DNA of 64,000 bases, taken from positions 1 to 64,000 of the forward strand of contig MU129999.1 in the NCBI GenBank assembly GCA_015039465.1, read 5' to 3'. The first letter of the stretch is position 1; each line of letters starts with the position of its first letter. This document shows positions 41,839-52,317 of the stretch, piece by piece. The notes under the pieces were generated by a model. That model saw nothing but the letters and a program-made list of their open reading frames with translations. It ran no database searches and was not told the origin of the DNA. The position numbers and the translations under genes were made by a program. Source of the DNA: Phlegmacium glaucopus (lineage: Eukaryota > Basidiomycota > Agaricomycetes > Agaricales > Cortinariaceae).

Positions 41839-42897
41839 CTAACTATTAGCTGGCTCTAAATATGGACTTGGTGCTTTGTGATTTCCTTCCCACTTTTTGA
41901 CCACCTTTGTCCATTCATCAATAATCTCAGGTGTGAATGTCAACAATAATTGGTTAAAAAGATCTTCATGTTTCTTTTGCATCAATGCTGATTCCTTGAA
42001 TTGTTTGGTGAAGGCTGTCCCTGTGTTGTTATTAGTGTTTAAAAGTCCGGTCTGGTCCGGTTTTTTGACCCTCAGGGTCTTTAACCGAGACTGTAACCGG
42101 TCCACCTCGGTCCTAGGACCGAAAAAGACCAGACTGGACCGCTTCAGACCGGTTTACATCGGTTTTTTCGGTCCTAGGACTGGTCCTGGTCCTAACTGGT
42201 CTTAATCAGTTTTTAACCAGTCGTCTGCACAAAAATATATATTTTTGTATCATAAACAGTTGTTCAGTTTAATAATAGCGTCCGAACGAGCCCAAGAACG
42301 CTAAATTCCGTTACAATTTGGATTTTATACAGTAATATTAGTAAAATGCCTTATTTTAGCGAATATTGTAGACTATTTTACGGATCTATTTATTTCTCAG
42401 CCAGTTTTTATTGGATTTTTATGATACTAAGCTCGTTGGAAAGGGGTAAATTAGGGCTACCTTTTGCTAGTTCAGACCGGTCCGAACCTCAAAAGACCGG
42501 TTAATCAAGACCAGTCTTTTTCCGGTCTTTGATTCTCAAAAACCAAAAGACTGGACCACTGGTCCGGTCTTTTTCCGGTCTAGTCCGGTCTGGTTACGGT
42601 CTTTTTCCGGTCTCATAACCGGACCTTCAAACACTAGTTGTTATTAGCAAAACAAGATCACAAATTTGAGAATCCACAGGAACACTCATGAAAACCAACT
42701 ATTTTTTGGAAATTCTAGCCATTCCAATGGTCATTCAAGGCATCATGCCACACTTCCAGGGCCATTTCCCATACACTGGCAGCAAGTGGATTGGTATGTG
42801 ACCAGCTACCCTCAATTTCATCCCTACACATTCTCCTGACCCCTTTCATGTAAGAGAGGGAGAATGTTAGGGGACACCTGGTTTTCAACTGAAGCAC
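41839..42897 (-). pseudogene. Remnant of a transposon-type hypothetical protein
   Basis: Fragments in one direction: RRMCRDEIEGSWSHTNPLA, WHDALNDHWNG (about 42,725), then past the MITE at 42033-42636 TKQFKESALMQKKHEDLFNQ, IIDEWTKVVKKWE and APSPYLEP (41,845-42,000). The words resemble a multi-copy protein of mushroom genomes that accompanies DNA transposons and has no known activity. Stops and the MITE break it. Confidence 0.5.
42033..42636. mobile_element. hAT-type MITE, TAGTGTTTRAA ends, copy 2
   Basis: 604 bp, inverted relative to the copy at 11855-12460. Perfect 8-bp duplication GTTGTTAT at 42025-42032 and 42637-42644. Confidence 0.9.
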
Positions 42898-43559
42898 CGA
42901 CTCCTGATCAGGCCCAAACCCTACCCCAGTCCTGACTCCAAACCATCTCCTGATTCTACTCCGGAATCAAGACCTGACTGTGACTTGCTACATTCCACCT
43001 CACCAACGAAATCAACTTGAACCTGAACTGACTGGTTCAACTCCCAAATCTTAATCGGCCCCAGTCCAACTTCTGATCCTGATTCAACTTCATATGTCAT
43101 GTTGACCATGAAGATGACCCTCCTCTAGTTGGACTCCTTTTCACCCAGAGTGAGTTTATATTACAACTTCAAATGATTCAGGTTCACTGATCGTTAACAG
43201 TCATCACAATGTTTGTTTCAAGTTCAATCTGAGGACTAGAGCTGTGTAGACTTGTTAAGGTCTAGAGAAGCTGTTGTCTTTGAGAGTGTTCAAGAGTAGA
43301 AAGTCCATCTATTAAAGCCTAGGTAAAGAATATTGTACAAGGTATTGACATTTATATACAAAAAGAGGAAATGAAGTGCATGAAGTAAAGGTAAGTAAAA
43401 CATGTGTTCAACACATGTTTGAAAGCAAAGTGATAAACATGTGTGTATGAAACAATGAAAGTAGCATGGAATGTGCATGTGTGATTAAGTAAAAGAAAAT
43501 GAAAAAGATGTGTACTCAGCATGTAAATGTTCATAACAGTTTAATAATCTGGTCAAGAA
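42898..43559. other. No gene seen
   Basis: Contains repeated CCTGACTC/CTGATTC words (42,900-43,090) and an AT-rich stretch with ACATGTGT words (43,390-43,520). No supported gene. Confidence 0.4.
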
Positions 43560-44720
43560 CCAGAAGTCTTATTTTGATGAGGCTTTTTTGATGCTGTTTC
43601 TCATATTATGAATGGGCAAATGGGGGTGATCCATGATTTCATTCAGATAGTTATTAACAACAGTGTGAGTCCTTTGCATTAGAAAGGGTGATGGTCTGAC
43701 ATTTGGTTCAGTCATTTCATGAATTCAAGCATGCTGGCAAACTTTACACTTGGGATTCATTTCTGGCCACATTGACCCCTGAAAATTTGCTATGAAAGCT
43801 TGGTTCCATTGGCATATTCTCAAGGGGGGCTACCACCAGATGAGGCACTCCAATCCTTGGCCACCACTGGTGTTTTTTCTGCTGTCCTTTCTGAGAATGC
43901 TGTAATGGAGGCTGACTTTGGGACTGGTTCAGAGAAGAGTGATGTGCTTCAGCAGTGTTTTTGCAATGGTTTGCTCCATGCAGACAAGTTTGCAAATTTA
44001 CAAGAAGCTGACACTGGTTACTTCTTCCCATTGTTGCTTCACTGCTGGTATGTGGAGTGGAAGCTATCAATGTCTCCCAAGAAAAATTCCAAGGGGCCCA
44101 ATTCCATGCAAATAGTCTTCTGGAACTTGTGATTGATGTCATTTGCCTGTTCTCCCTGCACCTTCTCTCAGCTGAATGAAGATTAGGTCCTGGTTGTATT
44201 CAGCAACCACCTGAAGCACATTATCAGGACAAACTGTATCGCTGCTGTCATGATCTTTCAGAAGGGTAGCTGGTCACCTTCCCTGAATTTGGAACAGTGA
44301 AATGACATGTAGACTTTTATATTCCTGCCAAACACTGGGGATATGTTGGAATATATACTGAGACGAGGCAGTGCGACAGTGAACAAGCAACAGGCTATGA
44401 ATTTGAAGTGAAGTTTTATTTTACTTGTGGCAGAGTATATGTATTAAACAAAATTACATAATCTATGGTAGTGGTGGGAGTCATATTTCAACAGGATAGA
44501 ACTTTTATGTGATGGTAATCAACTGGCAAGTCATTGGGGTTGATTCTCCAAAAAAGGGTCATACAGGATGACAATTTCTCTAACTGACTACATCATTGTC
44601 AACTGCTGCACTACATGTCTGTTGGAGGAACATCCATGTAAGTGGACTTAGCTCCCAATGTTGTCATTATTGAACAAGGATGGCCTGAAGATGAAAGACC
44701 TGTAAGTAAATAGTTGGGTC
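43560..44720 (+). pseudogene. Degraded gene with a mushroom-type RWYVEWKL C-terminal domain
   Basis: Reading through several stops and shifts, the plus strand gives GKMGVIHDFIQ-like, RKGDGLTFGSVIS, LAYSQGGLPPDEALQSLATT, GVFSAVLSENAVME, HRWYVEWKLS, PPEAxYQDxxYRCCHDL-like, VTFPEFGT-like, then after a solo LTR (44344-44493) GIELLCDGNQLASHWG and SLTDYIIVNC. The order matches the C-terminal module of a large multi-copy protein family in Agaricomycetes (often attached to P-loop or Crinkler-like N-termini). I recall no firm function. It is badly decayed. Confidence 0.5.
44344..44493. repeat. Solo copia LTR, 150 bp
   Basis: TGTTGGAATATATAC...ATATTTCAACA with a 5-bp duplication GGATA (44339-44343, 44494-44498). 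The host reading frame resumes right after it. Confidence 0.85.
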
Positions 44721-45280
44721 AGGACATGTATGAATGCATATGAAATTTCAGAAGGGACTTACCAATTTTTATGTTACATGGCATGGAGAAAAGGAGTCCA
44801 GTTGAAAGGAAATCAATCATGGAGTCATTGTGGAGATTTCAGAGTCTGAAGAGTAGAGAAGGATGCTGATGAAGAAAAAGATGGGTTGATAAGGAAACAC
44901 TCAAGCAGATCAGCAAGTGTTGGATCACATGACCCAAATCAATCAACACATCACGAGCATCTGGAAGTCACAGAATTTGGAGATTTTGAAGAAGTTGAGA
45001 GGATAGAGAAGGTAATGAGGACATTACACTTATTAAGCCAGTCAATTATCAAAAATGAGCCTGCATTATCTAAAACATCAGTGTTCAACATTCAGGTGAA
45101 GGTGGGAAAGTTAGGACATGGTGTCCTAACTTTCCCACAAATCCCACCTATGATGTTTTTGCACCATTGACAATTGCTGATAAGTAGTGCTAGTAGTGCC
45201 AGGGTAAGTCCTTTCTATTTTTTATTTTCATTTTATTTACTTTACTTCTTTTAATCTACAGGTACAACAATAGCAGCAGC
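44721..45280. other. Spacer with a weak ORF and a perfect hairpin
   Basis: A 94-codon frame at 44886-45170 has no recognisable domain. At 45102-45138 GTGGGAAAGTTAGGACA is followed after TGG by its exact complement, a 17-bp stem with a 3-base loop. No U-run follows it. Confidence 0.4.
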
Positions 45281-46793
45281 ACAATGTTGGTCATTTTTGG
45301 GTCGTTTTCAATGTTCAATGGTGCATTCAAAAGCTAATGATTCCATCTTTCAGGATCTGGTTTTACATTTTTGGTCGGTTTGTTATTTGTTCCATTATAC
45401 ACACTGCAAATGCAGGGGGCCAAATTAGTAGGAGGTAGATTGAAATGGTGCAATCTCAGTCATTTTTGGTTTGTTTTTAATGTTCAATAATGGGTTTAAA
45501 ATCTAATAACTACCTCTTTTAGGATCCGGTTTTAACCTTTTGGTTGGTTTAGTATTTGTTCTGTTATACACACTGCAAATACAAGGGCCCCATCAGTAGG
45601 AGGTAGATTGAAAATGGAGAAGTGTTGGTCATTTTCAGGTATTTTTCAATGTTCAATAGTGTGTTTGAAAGCTAATAATTTCCTCATTTAGTATCTGGTT
45701 CTACCTTTTTGGTCAGTTTGGTATTTGTTCCGTTATACACACTGCAAATACAAGGGCCCTATCAATAGGAGGTAGATTGAAATAGAGCAATGTTGGTCAG
45801 TTTCAGGTTTTTTTCAATGTTCAATGGCATGTTTGAAAGCTAACAATTTTTTCTTTCAGGATCTGGTTTTACCTTTTCAGTCCATTTGGTATTTGTTCTT
45901 TTATACACACTTCAAATACAAGGGTCCCATCAATAGGAGGTAGATTGAAATAGAGCAATGTTGGTCAGTTTTGGGTCATTTTCAATGTTCAATGGCATGT
46001 TTGAAAGCTAATGATTCCCTCTTTCAGGATATGGTTTTACCTTTCAGTCCATCTGGTATTCATGTTACATTCTGTCATATGTTACTCCGGTCCAGCCCCA
46101 TCAGAGCTGTCTCCAGTAGTCCATACTCCATACAGTGCCTTCCCTTATAACCCAAACCACTCTTCCTATGTTCAACTCCGAGACATTTCCATGTCATTCC
46201 AGCTCTTCCATCTATACTCCAAACCCATTACCACTTCTTCACCACTACCACTATTCTTTGTCATCATCTTTCCCACTATCAGTCAGCATACCCGCTATGG
46301 ATTATTCACCCAAGAATGCAGGACCTCTCTGGGAGCAGAACACAGCACTTATATTTATATTCTATATTTCAATTGCTACTCCTTTTATTATTTAAGTACT
46401 CAAAACTTGTATGTTTTCCTTAGTTCGAATATCAACTTAGTTTCCCTTCCTTGTTCTTCCTCTAAAGTTCTTTGCAACTTCCGGTTCCACTCTGTTTCCA
46501 TTCTCACTCCGAAATCAGGACACGAAGGTTCTGGGTAGCACAGCACATAAGCTGAGGCTAAGTCCTATTCTGTTCCGTGGTTCCGTTCCATTACTCTGTC
46601 CAATATTCCAGAACTTAACAATTCATTCTTTTATACACACTGCAAATACAAGGGCCCTATCAATAGGAGGTAGATTTAAATAGAGCAATGTTGGTCATTT
46701 TCAGGTCATTTTCAATGTTCAATGGTGCATTTGAAAGCTAATTATTCCCTCTTTCAGGATCTAGTTTTATATTTTTGGTCAGTTTGGTATTTG
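45281..46793. repeat. 168-bp satellite, about six units, split by a solo LTR
   Basis: The word CAATGTTCAAT recurs at about 45309, 45479, 45647, 45815, 45983 and 46713. The spacing is 168-170 bp, except the last (168 plus the 558-bp LTR and 5-bp duplication). Each unit contains TACACACTGCAAATACAAGG and ends AGGAGGTAGATTGAAA. Units differ by substitutions, so the array is old. No gene product. Confidence 0.9.
46063..46620 (+). repeat. Solo LTR of the gypsy family
   Basis: TGTTACATTCTG...GAACTTAACA, 558 bp, with a perfect 5-bp duplication ATTCA (46058-46062, 46621-46625) within a satellite unit. Compared with 51745-52317, most CG sites read CA or TG. Confidence 0.95.
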
Positions 46794-47040
46794 CAATCCT
46801 CATCACCCTCAATCCTCATCATCATCTATACTTTCTGGCTATCTTACCTTATTTACACCCCATCTCTCTATACAACAACCATATCATATCATATCATATC
46901 TAACCCAATACCCAATACCCCATACCCCAAATGTATTCTTTTTATGACTATATTCAACCACTGTTCTGAGATGCAGAGTATTCTTGATAGCTTTGGGATG
47001 CTCTGAGATACCTTGGGACACCTCCAGGGTCTGTGCAGTA
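46794..47040. other. No gene seen
   Basis: A run of ATCATATC/CCAATACCC simple words around 46,885-46,930. No gene. Confidence 0.4.
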
Positions 47041-47381
47041 CTTTACCCTCCCCCACACATTCCAAGCAGGTCTAAGCAGGTCCAAGCAGGTCTGAGCAAT
47101 CCAAGCAAATTCCAAGTAAATTCTGACCAAATTCCGACCAAGTTCTGACATCATTTAGGGTTAGGTTAAGGTTTGGTTAGAGTCTATTTAGGGTTAGGAT
47201 TAAGGTTTATTTAAGAGGTTAGGGCAGTATATTGATGCTAGGTAGTTATAATGAATTTGATGTAAAATTGGTCAGAATATGGTCGGATCCACTCAGATTC
47301 TGGTCAGATTCTGCTTGGATTCTGCTTGGAATTTGCTTGGACCTGCTCAGACCCACTCAGAATGTGTGGGGGAGAGTAAAG
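47041..47381. mobile_element. TIR element E3, CTTTACMCTCCCCCAC family, internal word CAAGCAGGTC
   Basis: Left end CTTTACCCTCCCCCACACATTC and right end its inverse with one change. Both halves are built from CCAAGCAGGTC and GATTCTGCTTGGA words. The centre (47,153-47,225) has degenerate TTAGGGTTAGG repeats. I find no clear target duplication. It lies next to, or within, a decayed CATCAGGAAAA-type element whose right tip ends at 47,445. Confidence 0.7.
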
Positions 47382-47956
47382 ACCTCCATCCCAAGGCACC
47401 TAGGGGGTCCTAGGAAGCTCCAGGGCTAAACTGCTTTTCCTGATGCACAAGAATAGCAATTTTGCCCTCTGGGACCTGTGCAATTTGGCAGCTCGATCTC
47501 AAACACGTAGTCTCATCTAGCCAGTCTTTTAAAGGTAATAACTGAATTATTGATTCTTAGAGCCCTTCTTCACCCCTTATCAAGTCCTCAATTTTGAAAA
47601 CGACACAGATTAGGGTTGGTGAAGTTTAGTTCCAACCAACACAAAGAACCAGAACCACCAGAACCAAACCAAAGTTCTGGTTTGGTTCTGGTTTGGTTCT
47701 GGCCCACTCATCTTGGTTTGGTTCTCAGTTCTCAGCTGGCAAGAATTTTGAGAACTGGTTCCAAACCAAGTTGAAGCATCAGGAAAACTCAGAAACTTTC
47801 ACAAGTACTTGTGAGAAACTGTACCCATAAAAATTGCATAAAAACTACACAAGGTAGCAATGACAATCATAAGAAATTAAGATTTCATGCATACCAACTA
47901 CTTGCAAGAAACTGTAGCCAGTTAAATTTTATCCTAACTAGTAACAACATATTATA
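47382..47956. other. Decayed element ends, no gene
   Basis: GCTTTTCCTGATG at 47,433-47,445 is the tip of a CATCAGG-type element. From about 47,610 a run of CCAGAACCAAACC words, possibly another hAT MITE beginning TAGGGTTGGTGAAG, continues to 47,800. Confidence 0.45.
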
Positions 47957-48499
47957 TAGTGTTTAAAAGTCCGGTCTGTTGGAGTAATACAAGTTTCAAC
48001 TTGTTGTTTTATTTCTAAGCGCGTTATCTTTCAGATCTTATCATTTTTCTGTATTTTTGTGTCCCAATAATGGTCACATCTTATAGTCACAGATTTTAGT
48101 ATAGCAAGTCTCAACTTTCTATCAAAAGTTGAGACATGAGTTCACTTGTTTATTCCTTAGTTATAATATCTAACATATACCTAGTTATTCATTTATTGTT
48201 CTAGGTATATTAATTAAATCAACTTTCTATCAAAAGCTGAGACTTATTCATTTATTGTTCTAGCTGCAAAATATTACAGCAACATGGTCCAGTCCAGTTT
48301 TTGGCACCCAGGGGCTCTAACCAATACCAATACCAATTATCTTTCATCCCAGAACCAAAAATAACCTAACTGGACTGCAACTAACCAGTTAGGACCATAA
48401 AATTGAAAGTCAGCAAAAAATAGGCAAATCTGTCCATATATGTCTCAGTAAATATTATTTCCACTTATATTAGCTTTAAAACGAGCCCAATAACCAAGA
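47957..48499. mobile_element. hAT-type MITE, TAGTGTTTRAA ends, copy 3 (truncated)
   Basis: It begins TAGTGTTTAAAAGTCCGG and is interrupted after 20 bases by a solo LTR (47977-48294). It then continues as a diverged version of copies 1 and 2 up to ACGAGCCCAATAACCAAG, where element E4 starts. The right half is missing. Confidence 0.7.
47977..48294. repeat. Solo LTR, 318 bp
   Basis: TGTTGGAGTAATAC...ATTACAGCAACA. The flanks CGGTC (47972-47976) and TGGTC (48295-48299) are a near-perfect 5-bp duplication. It contains two copies of AACTTTCTATCAAAAG. Confidence 0.75.
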
Positions 48500-49296
48500 C
48501 TTTACACTCACCCACCAGTCCGATTGGACTCCGAGTAATCCGATCAGAATCCGATCAGAATCCGATCGGACTCCGAGTAATCCAAGTAAAAACATCAAAA
48601 GTCCGAGTTCAGTCCGAGCTCAGTCCGAGCTGAGTCCGAGTCCAAGTAATTTTTTTACTTGGACTCGGACTCAGCTCGGACTGAACTCGGACTGAACTCG
48701 GACTGCATCAGGAAAAATGATTTTGACACCTTTAGTGCATCCTGGTGCATTGACCATCTGGATTAAATCACATCAGGAGGCCCTGGGAGTCCCTTAGAAT
48801 TTATTTAGAATTTATGAATTTTCATATAAAATGTTCAACTGCCGCGTCCAGGAAAGTATTTTGCAATTTTCTCAATAAGGAGAGCTGCTATTAATAGAAT
48901 TTAAACATATTCAGGGTCCTAAAACAATTCTCTACCATCTCTAAAAAATTTCCTTTTTTGGAATCTTATGTAATCTACTCTGACCCACCATATGCTTGAA
49001 ATCATGCTTATCTGTGATCATGTGACCAATAGACTGTGTGGGAAGAGGACAAACATGGGCACAAACAAGTAGTCTAAGCAATTTACTTGGACTGAGTCTA
49101 AGTAAGTCCAATCAGAATCCAATCGGAATCTGATGACATACAGTCCGATCAGATTCCGAGTAAGTCCGAGCAATTTACTCGGACTGAACTTGGACTGGGC
49201 TCGGACTCAAAACTTGAAAATGGCTGGTGCTCCAGCCAAATTTGAGTCTGATCGGACTCCGATTAGTCCGATCGGAATTAGTGGCTTAGTGTAAAG
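48500..49296. mobile_element. TIR element E4, CTTTACACTCMCCCAC family, internal word GTCCGAGT
   Basis: Left tip CTTTACACTCACCCACCAGT and right tip its diverged inverse ...GTGTAAAG. The body is made of CCGATCAGA, TCCGAGT and GGACTCGGACT words. A truncated CATCAGGAAAAATGA element (48,716 to about 49,040) sits inside. The left neighbour is hAT MITE copy 3, the right neighbour is gypsy integrase, with no duplication, so the flanks do not belong together. Confidence 0.7.
48716..49040. mobile_element. CATCAGGAAAAATGA element C (deleted derivative)
   Basis: It starts CATCAGGAAAAATGATTTTG, then jumps to the GACACCTTTAGTG block of elements A and B, and follows them to ATCATGTGACCAATAG. The left array and the whole right half with the 21-bp repeats are missing. 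Confidence 0.75.
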
Positions 49297-49301
49297 ACCT
49301 C

Positions 49302-50011
49302 TCTCTCATTAGCGGAATTCTCCTACAACAATACTCCGAGTGCCACTACCGGTGTATCTCCGTTCTTCACCAACAAAGGCTATGATCCGGCTCTCACTAT
49401 CCATCCGGAGTACGACCTCCCGTGCTCACAAGTACATTACGGACCTTAACGAACTCCACGAGGAACTCCGAAAAGCTATCCTTACTTCCCAGGAACAATA
49501 CCAACGTTCCGCAGACAAGCGTCGGATTCCTCCTCCGGACTTCAAGATTGGAGATCGAGCCTTTGTCAAAGCACAATTCTTCCATACAACCAGACCTTCA
49601 AAGAAACTCTCCGAGAAGTATCTTGGTCCATATGAGATTATTGCTCAGGCAGGTCCTTTGTCTTGGACCCTTTGTCTTCCCGACAACATGCGTGCTGTCC
49701 ATCCCGTCTTCCATGTTTCCATGCTAGAGCCCTCCGTTCCGAATACTATTCCGGATCATACTCAACCTCCGCCTCCTCCGGTCGTCATTGACGGAGAGCA
49801 GGAATTTGAGGTCTCCGAAATTTTGGACTCTAAATTGGATAACAGATGGCGCGTATGCAAACTTCTGTACCTAGTCAAGTGGTCTGGCTATGAAGGTACT
49901 GACAAAGAAACTTCCTGGTTACCAGCTAATGAGTTAGGACACGCGTCCGAACTTGTTTCTGATTTCCACAAGAGCTATCCGACTAAACCCGGACCTCTTC
50001 CGCTCTCTTGA
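49302..50011 (+). pseudogene. Gypsy copy 2 integrase end and chromodomain
   Basis: AEFSYNNTPSATTGVSPFF, then a small deletion/frame change near 49,420 (after HPEYDLP), then AHKYITDLNELHEELRKA, RRIPPPDFKIGDRAFVKAQF, WTLCLPDNMRAVHPVFHVSM and the chromodomain [18 protein letters not shown]...[12 protein letters not shown], ending GPLPLS and TGA at 50,011. Chromodomains at the integrase C-terminus target chromovirus integration to heterochromatin in several fungi. Only the 3' third of pol is present. Confidence 0.85.
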
Positions 50012-50171
50012 TTTCTTTTCCTTTCCTTTCCTTGTTTCTCCGTTCCTTTCTTTGTCTTTTCCGTTCTGTTCCTTTCTGTTATCTTACTCTTCTGTTTCAC
50101 AAAACAAAGTCAAGAAAACAAAATTTTATAAAAAACAAAAAGAAATAACAAAAAAAAAAGAATTATACAAT

Positions 50172-51604
50172 CTATTTTTCTATCCACTCTTTTGTTTCTT
50201 CCACTTCTTCCATCCTTTCTTCCTCCACTCCATCCATCCTCTCCATCTCCGCTCCCAACCCTCCTTCCACCTCCGACTCTTCCCCGTCATCCGTTTCCGA
50301 CTCCTCGTCTTCCGTCTCCTCTTGCATCTCCGTTTCCACTCCCTTCTCCGCTTTCATCACTTCTTTCCATTTTCTCTCCTCTTCTCTCCTTGCTTCCTCC
50401 TGTTTCTCCTTTTCCATCTCCCATTTCTCCTTTTCCACCTCCCGCCTCACATCAGAAAAAAATAACCTTGGCCTGGCTGGCTCTGGCTGCCCTGGCCTGC
50501 CCTGGCCAGCCCTGAACATCTTTGGCTAGGTTTAAAAATCTGAAAAAATGCTAACAAATCACAGAAATATTTATAGCACCCAATTTCAAAAAAAGTACAC
50601 AATTACATAAGACAGATGCTGAGATATTAAATATATTAAATTATTTTAATATATTTAATATCTCAGCATCTGTCTTATGTAATTGTGTACTTCTTTTGAA
50701 ATTGGGTGCTATAAATATTTCTGTGATTTGTTAGCATTTTTTCAGATTTTTAAACCTAGCCAAAGATGTTCAGGGCTGGCCAGGGCTGGCCAGGGCAGCC
50801 AGAGCCAGCCAGGCCAAGGTTATTTTTTTCTGATGCATCCGCACTTCCATTGCTATCCTCATTCCCTCCTGCGTCTCTGCCATCTTCTTCAATATCCCCG
50901 CTATCATGTCCAGCCCCTCTATCAATACCTCCATTCCGTCGTACCCAGTCGCTACCTCCTTCCCTTTTCCCTTGTCCACCCGTCCACTCCGTTCTTCCGT
51001 CTGTTCCTTCATCCTCCGTTTCCCTCCGACCAGGCTGCACCCCATCTTCTGCTGGTAGCGCCTCCAGCAGCCAGGCCCGCTACTCTTCTCCGTAGCACAC
51101 CTCTTGTGCATCGTTACACCGACTGCACCCCGGGTTCTTCTTCGTTTTGGTCTGATAGACCTCCTATGTTATTTCCGTTAGTCTTGTTCCATTTCTGTTT
51201 TTTGTTCCACTTACTTTGTCGTTTATTTTTCTTTTCTTCGGGGCACTCGGCCCCGGCTCCATTCCATTTCCTTCTTCCTCTTCTTCTTTGTTGTCGTCGT
51301 CGTCCACCGCGATGGCCTCCGCCTTTCTCTTCCTCTGCTCCTCCTCCTGTTGCCTCCGTTGCAACTCGCGCAGCTGCTGCTGCTCCTCATCTCTTCTCCT
51401 CCTCTCCGCCTCTACCCTTTGTCTCTCCGCTTCCGCCTTCCGTCTCTCCTCCTCCTCCTCTAGCCTCCGAGCCTCCTCAATCTCCGCTTCTTCCCGCCTC
51501 TCCTCCTCCTCCCGCTCTTTCCATCGTCGCTCTCTTGCTTCTTCGAGCCTTGCTCGTTGCAAGGCAGGAGGAAGGGAGGGGCCAGCTTTGTTGTTGTTGC
51601 TCAT
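50172..51604 (-). pseudogene. Antisense spliced gene of the gypsy element (copy 2)
   Basis: It opens at 51604 (MSNNNKAGPSLPPALQRA), 140 bp inside the 3' LTR. Exon 1 is a charged coiled coil with many EERR/EAER words and ends in PKKRKINDK, an NLS-type sequence. An intron with donor GTAAGT, branch-like ACTAACG and acceptor TATCAG joins it in phase 0 to TKTKKNPGCSRCNDAQEVCY, the start of the C6 cluster. One extra base after CY shifts the frame before the remaining three cysteines. The frame of the second half continues through GMRIAMEVRM, is split by the 386-bp foldback element, and ends in the acidic tail near 50,172. The intron is conserved in copy 1. Confidence 0.65.
50450..50835. mobile_element. 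386-bp foldback (palindromic) element, CATCAGAAAAAAATAACC ends
   Basis: The two 190-bp arms are almost perfect inverse copies meeting at TTAT (about 50,641-50,644). The tips CATCAG/CTGATG are shared with the CATCAGGAAAA family. Next to each tip is an array of GGCCAGGGCTGGCC words. The flanks show a 2-bp CA duplication (50448-50449, 50836-50837). The empty site is seen in copy 1 of the antisense gene near 10,137. Its RNA would form a long hairpin. Confidence 0.9.
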
Positions 51605-51744
51605 GGTGTTTTTATTACAAGGATGGGTTTGTGAGAGTTAACCGAAGTGAAGAGTCACCACAGTCTCCGACGGTCTTTATACCACGTCAACCTCACACGG
51701 ACCATCACGTGGCCTCGAGGGTCTCGGCCTTGACAGGGAGGTAC

Positions 51745-52317
51745 TGTTACATTCCGTCATACGTTACTCTGGTCCAGCTCCGTCAGAGCTGTCTCCGGCA
51801 GTCTGTACTCCGTACAGTGCCTTCCCCTTATATCCCGAACTACTCTTCCTATGTTCAACTCCGAGACATTTCCGTGACATTCCGGTTCCTCCGTCTATAC
51901 TCCAAACCCGTTACCACTTCTTCACCACCACCACTATTCTTTGTCATCATCCTTCCCACCATCAGTCAGCATACCCGCTATGGATTATTCACCCAAGAAT
52001 GCAGGACCTTCTCCGGGAGCAGAACGCAGCACTTATATTTATCTTTTATATTTCGGTTGCTATTCCTTTATTTATTTAAGTACTCAAAACTTGTATGTTT
52101 TCCCTCAGTTCGAATATCAACTTAGTTTCCCTCTCTTATTCTACCCCTGAGTTCTCTGCAACTTCCGGTCCCACTCCGTCCCCGTTTACTCTCCGAAATC
52201 AGGACACAAAGGTTCTGGGTAGCACAGCACATAAGCTGAGGCTAAGTCCTATTCCGTTCCGTGGTTCCGTTCCGACACTCCGTCCGATATTCCGGAACAG
52301 AGTTCTTGAACTTAACA
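51745..52317 (+). repeat. 3' LTR of gypsy copy 2
   Basis: It starts TGTTACATTCCGTC after a GACAGGGAGGTAC purine-rich tract and ends GAACTTAACA, 573 bp. It is the most CpG-rich of the three LTR copies in the window. Confidence 0.85.

Larger units (their letters stand above)
49301..52317 (+). mobile_element. Ty3/gypsy copy 2, 3' part only
   Basis: From the integrase C-terminus through the chromodomain to the 3' LTR, CpG-rich and much better preserved than copy 1. It is truncated on the left at E4. Confidence 0.85.

Noticed and set aside
44886..45170. 94-codon plus-strand frame
   Set aside because: No domain, no intron signals, and it includes the 17-bp hairpin as coding sequence.
47041..47381. 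8-bp target duplication for E3
   Set aside because: Flanks CTCCAGGGTCTGT and CATCCCAAGG do not match, so no duplication is claimed.
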